Positions 58,609 to 60,512 of a DNA stretch of 60,512 nt are shown piece after piece. The translations under genes were made by a program, and so were the position numbers. The notes under the pieces are model-generated. The model did not search any database. It was not told the origin of the DNA and saw only the letters and a program-made list of their open reading frames with translations. The stretch is from Bacteroidales bacterium UBA1035 (GTDB taxonomy: Bacteria > Bacteroidota > Bacteroidia > Bacteroidales > Dysgonomonadaceae): contig DCEG01000092.1 of NCBI GenBank assembly GCA_002316835.1, positions 1 to 60,512 on the forward strand, in the 5' to 3' direction. How positions within the stretch are numbered: the stretch's first letter is position 1; each line of letters begins with the position of its first letter.

Positions 58609-58710
58609 TCACTTCGTGTAATTCGGCTTTGCCGTTATTCGCTACGCGTAATTAGTTGTGATGTTGAATTATTCAACTATACGACTGAATATCTACAGAA
58701 TAACAATTGA
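58609..58710. repeat. Long inverted repeat, right arm (after E2)
   Basis: Reverse-complement partner of 57178-57270, including CTACTGAAT-like, CAACTATACGACTGAATATC and TTATTCGCTACGCGTAATTA tracts. It also contains the short palindrome CGGCTTTGCCG at 58624-58634, which the left arm lacks. Confidence 0.75.
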
Positions 58711-58765
58711 ATTACCATCAAATTACTGTTGAAATTTTATAATAACTTAAGTGTCAAAATAAATA

Positions 58766-60112
58766 ATGGATTACGACGTATTAATCATCGGCGCCGGGCC
58801 TGCCGGATATGTAGCCGCCATTAGAGCCGGACAAGTGGGGCTGAAAACGGCTATTGTGGAAAAACAATACATCGGTGGAATGTGTCTCAACTGGGGATGT
58901 ATTCCAACGAAAGCCATTCTCGAAAGCGCGAAGAGATTTCAGAAAGCGAAAAATGTTTCGGAATTTGGAATCGATGGAGTAGATACAGACAAACTTACGT
59001 TTAACTGGAGCAAAGTTAAATCGAGGTCGAAACGTATAACCCGAAAACTAACGGCCGGTGTGAATTTTCTGCTTAAAAAAAACGGTATTGAAGCGATTAC
59101 CGGGATCGCCAAAATAGGTATGGATAATTCTGTGTTGGTTGATGATAAAAGAATTACTGCCAGGCATATTATTATTGCCACCGGCTCAAAACCAAAGCCG
59201 ATGAGCGACTCATTTTCCAATGCGCCTGTTGTTGAAATGGTAAATTTGTTTGATGTGGAAGATTTTCCCGAAAATATAGTAGTCACCGGTAATCATATTT
59301 CATCGGTGGAAATGGCGCAGTTTTTCAAACTTATTGGTAAAAATGTGACGTTAGTGACCAACAGTGATTACTTTTTACACGGCTTGGATACGTTTCTGAT
59401 CGAGCATATTACAAAGAAAATTGCATCCGATAAGATTGACTTGATTACCGATGTTTATCCACAAAAATATACCGATGGAGAATTGATTTTCAACGACAAA
59501 AAAGTAAAATGTGACTTAATCGTCAATTGTAATTCACGAAAGGCGATCATCCCTGAAAGCGAAACGCTTTTGGAACTCACAGAGCGCGGATTCATTAAAA
59601 CCGACGATAATTTTCAAACTAATATTAATGGCGTTTATGTCATTGGCGATGCCGGTGGAAAAAGTTTTCTGGCGCATATGGCTTCGGCACAGGGAATTCA
59701 TGTTGTAAACGCCATTAAGGGTATAAAGGCTCATTTCGACTATTCAACCTACCCGATAAACATGTACACTACACCCGAAATCGCACAAATCGGGTTGACA
59801 GAGAAACAAATAAAAACTGAAGGTTACGATTATAAAGTGAGTGAATTTCCGTTATCGGCCAACGGAAAGGCGTTGATCGAGAATAATACCGAAGGTTTTA
59901 TCCGGTTGCTTTCCGATAAGAAGTACGGGCAGGTTTTGGGCGTACAAATTGTTGCCGAGAATGCAACCGATATGATTGCCGAAGCGGGCGCTTACCTGAA
60001 AGTAGAAGCCACGGTTTACGATGTAGCCAACACTATTCATGCGCATCCCACCGTTTCGGAGATTTTCTTCGAAGCTGGGTTTGATGCTATGGATAAAGCG
60101 ATACATAAGTAG
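58766..60112 (+). CDS. lpdA: Dihydrolipoyl dehydrogenase (E3) with degenerate NAD motif
   Basis: A 448-residue FAD-dependent disulfide oxidoreductase that reoxidises the E2 lipoyl group. FAD binding: VLIIGAGPAGYVAAIRAG (residues 5-22) and GVYVIGDAGGKSFLAHMA; redox pair Cys40/Cys45 in GGMCLNWGCIPTK; C-terminal HAHPTVSEIFFEAG with the catalytic His-Glu pair. The second dinucleotide (NAD) motif, usually GGGxxGxE, reads VTGNHISSVEMAQFF at 173-187 and lacks two of the three glycines. The enzyme may bind NAD poorly or use another acceptor. It closes the dehydrogenase operon. Confidence 0.88.
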   Translation: MDYDVLIIGAGPAGYVAAIRAGQVGLKTAIVEKQYIGGMCLNWGCIPTKAILESAKRFQKAKNVSEFGIDGVDTDKLTFNWSKVKSRSKRITRKLTAGVNFLLKKNGIEAITGIAKIGMDNSVLVDDKRITARHIIIATGSKPKPMSDSFSNAPVVEMVNLFDVEDFPENIVVTGNHISSVEMAQFFKLIGKNVTLVTNSDYFLHGLDTFLIEHITKKIASDKIDLITDVYPQKYTDGELIFNDKKVKCDLIVNCNSRKAIIPESETLLELTERGFIKTDDNFQTNINGVYVIGDAGGKSFLAHMASAQGIHVVNAIKGIKAHFDYSTYPINMYTTPEIAQIGLTEKQIKTEGYDYKVSEFPLSANGKALIENNTEGFIRLLSDKKYGQVLGVQIVAENATDMIAEAGAYLKVEATVYDVANTIHAHPTVSEIFFEAGFDAMDKAIHK

Positions 60113-60145
60113 AAACGTTTCAAAAGCTTCAAAAATAGTGTCATC

Positions 60146-60226
60146 TGTCATTCTGAACGGAGTGAAGAATCTATTTTGTTAGAATTACAGATACTTCATT
60201 TCGTTGAAACTTCATTCAGTATGACA
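60146..60226. repeat. GTCATTCTGAAC inverted repeat
   Basis: Left arm TGTCATTCTGAACGGAGTGA (60146 on) and right arm ending ATTCAGTATGACA (to 60226) form an imperfect hairpin. This is a widespread Bacteroidetes intergenic repeat type. The 159-base spacer between E3 and the rhodanese gene has nothing else. Confidence 0.7.
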
Positions 60227-60271
60227 ATTTAATAGCAGCTTTTTGTTTTTGAAAAAAGTTTCGATATGTCC

Positions 60272-60512
60272 TTATCGCCAGAAGATTATTCCACCCTTTA
60301 GGTTATAAACTACCGGAAATCCTTTTTTTGCGAGAACTTTGGCTGCGTACATACTTCGTGCGCCACTGTGGCAGAAAACGGCAACAGGACATGTTTTGTC
60401 TAATTTTTCTATTTTTTGCTCAAAATCTCCGGACGAAACGTCCATTAATTTAGCTTTATTAATCGTGCCCTGTGCATATTCCTGGGCGGTCCGCACATCG
60501 ATAAGCTGAACG
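60272..60512 (-). CDS. Rhodanese-like domain protein (5' end beyond the window)
   Basis: The visible 79 codons continue to the window edge without a start; the frame upstream of the GTG at 60496 still reads VQLIDV, the usual beginning of a rhodanese core, so the gene is partial. The active-site loop is VAVFCHSGARSMYAA with the catalytic Cys, and the end YNLKGGIIFW is typical. Rhodanese domains transfer sulfane sulfur or bind thiols. Whether it is a stand-alone single domain or the end of a larger protein cannot be seen. Confidence 0.85.
   Translation of the reverse strand, partial: VQLIDVRTAQEYAQGTINKAKLMDVSSGDFEQKIEKLDKTCPVAVFCHSGARSMYAAKVLAKKGFPVVYNLKGGIIFWR

Noticed and set aside
1..60512. 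tRNA, rRNA or replication origin
   Set aside because: The spacers were read for clover-leaf T-loop patterns, rRNA segments and DnaA-box clusters; nothing convincing was seen. A tRNAscan-SE/Infernal run would settle this.

Overview
The window is a chromosomal segment from a Bacteroidota bacterium, most likely a Bacteroidales member of the Dysgonomonadaceae/Porphyromonadaceae/Tannerellaceae kind. Supporting signs are the promoter style (TTTG, then TAnnTTTG about 20 nt later), short Sus-era type lipoprotein signals, the S46 dipeptidyl peptidase DPP7, a Tannerella-like MurT/MurK/MurQ cluster, a DivIC/FtsB protein of the Bacteroidetes type, and many short palindromic intergenic repeats. No rRNA, tRNA, CRISPR array or prophage was seen. 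The assignment is inference from gene content, not from a marker gene.

Layout. 1-12 kb: end of a polysaccharide deacetylase, a PBP4-type carboxypeptidase, glyS with an FKBP lipoprotein, a polysaccharide flippase, DPP7, methylglyoxal synthase, a phosphohexomutase and a C69 dipeptidase. 12-17.5 kb: a plus-strand run of a divisome protein (FtsB/DivIC), a small membrane protein, an unusual NtrC-like regulator, a hybrid histidine kinase and XerD. 17.5-19 kb: an esterase and a lipoprotein. 19-29 kb: a minus-strand operon of ten closely spaced genes for peptidoglycan salvage: SpoIID/LytB-like protein, an S23/IVP four-helix protein, AmpG-like permease, NamZ exo-muramidase, two MurT-like permeases, MurK kinase, MurQ etherase, an unknown 113-residue protein and GltS. 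29-32 kb: an accessory patch with gene remnants, a 21-bp tandem repeat, a GT2 glycosyltransferase and a REP-associated tyrosine transposase between inverted REP palindromes. 32-36.4 kb: a large periplasmic amidase with a golvesin-type insert, then folA and thyA. 36.6-42 kb: a DUF937 protein, tandem paralogous lipoproteins, folC and dipeptidyl peptidase III. 42-44 kb: ADP-forming acyl-CoA synthetase. 44.4-50.3 kb: a TetR-led six-gene cluster with an outer-membrane barrel, a LolD-like ATPase, two LolC/E-like permeases and a LolA-like periplasmic carrier. 50.3-54.8 kb: ROK kinase and a translationally coupled glycosyltransferase/flippase-like/glycosyltransferase operon. 55-60.1 kb: a complete 2-oxo acid dehydrogenase complex (E1a, E1b, E2, E3). 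The window ends in a rhodanese-domain gene cut by the edge.

How the genes fit together. The main theme is cell-wall turnover and amino-acid/peptide catabolism: an amidase and SpoIID-like protein open the wall, NamZ releases MurNAc, AmpG/MurT-type permeases import the products, MurK and MurQ convert MurNAc to GlcNAc-6-P plus lactate, and GltS may import glutamate. DPP7 and DPP III cut peptides; the acyl-CoA synthetase and 2-oxo acid dehydrogenase suit amino-acid fermentation. thyA, folA and folC cover one-carbon/folate metabolism.

The most unusual signals are (a) several families of short palindromes, three of which have been read into the N-termini of coding sequences (folA, folC and the spoIID-like gene); (b) the duplicated MurT permease and the unknown small protein in the salvage operon; (c) a pair of about 100-nt inverted repeats bracketing only the E2 gene; (d) an E3 protein whose NAD-binding glycine motif is degraded; (e) an NtrC-like regulator without the sigma-54 contact loop; and (f) the TetR/OMP/Lol-like export cluster.
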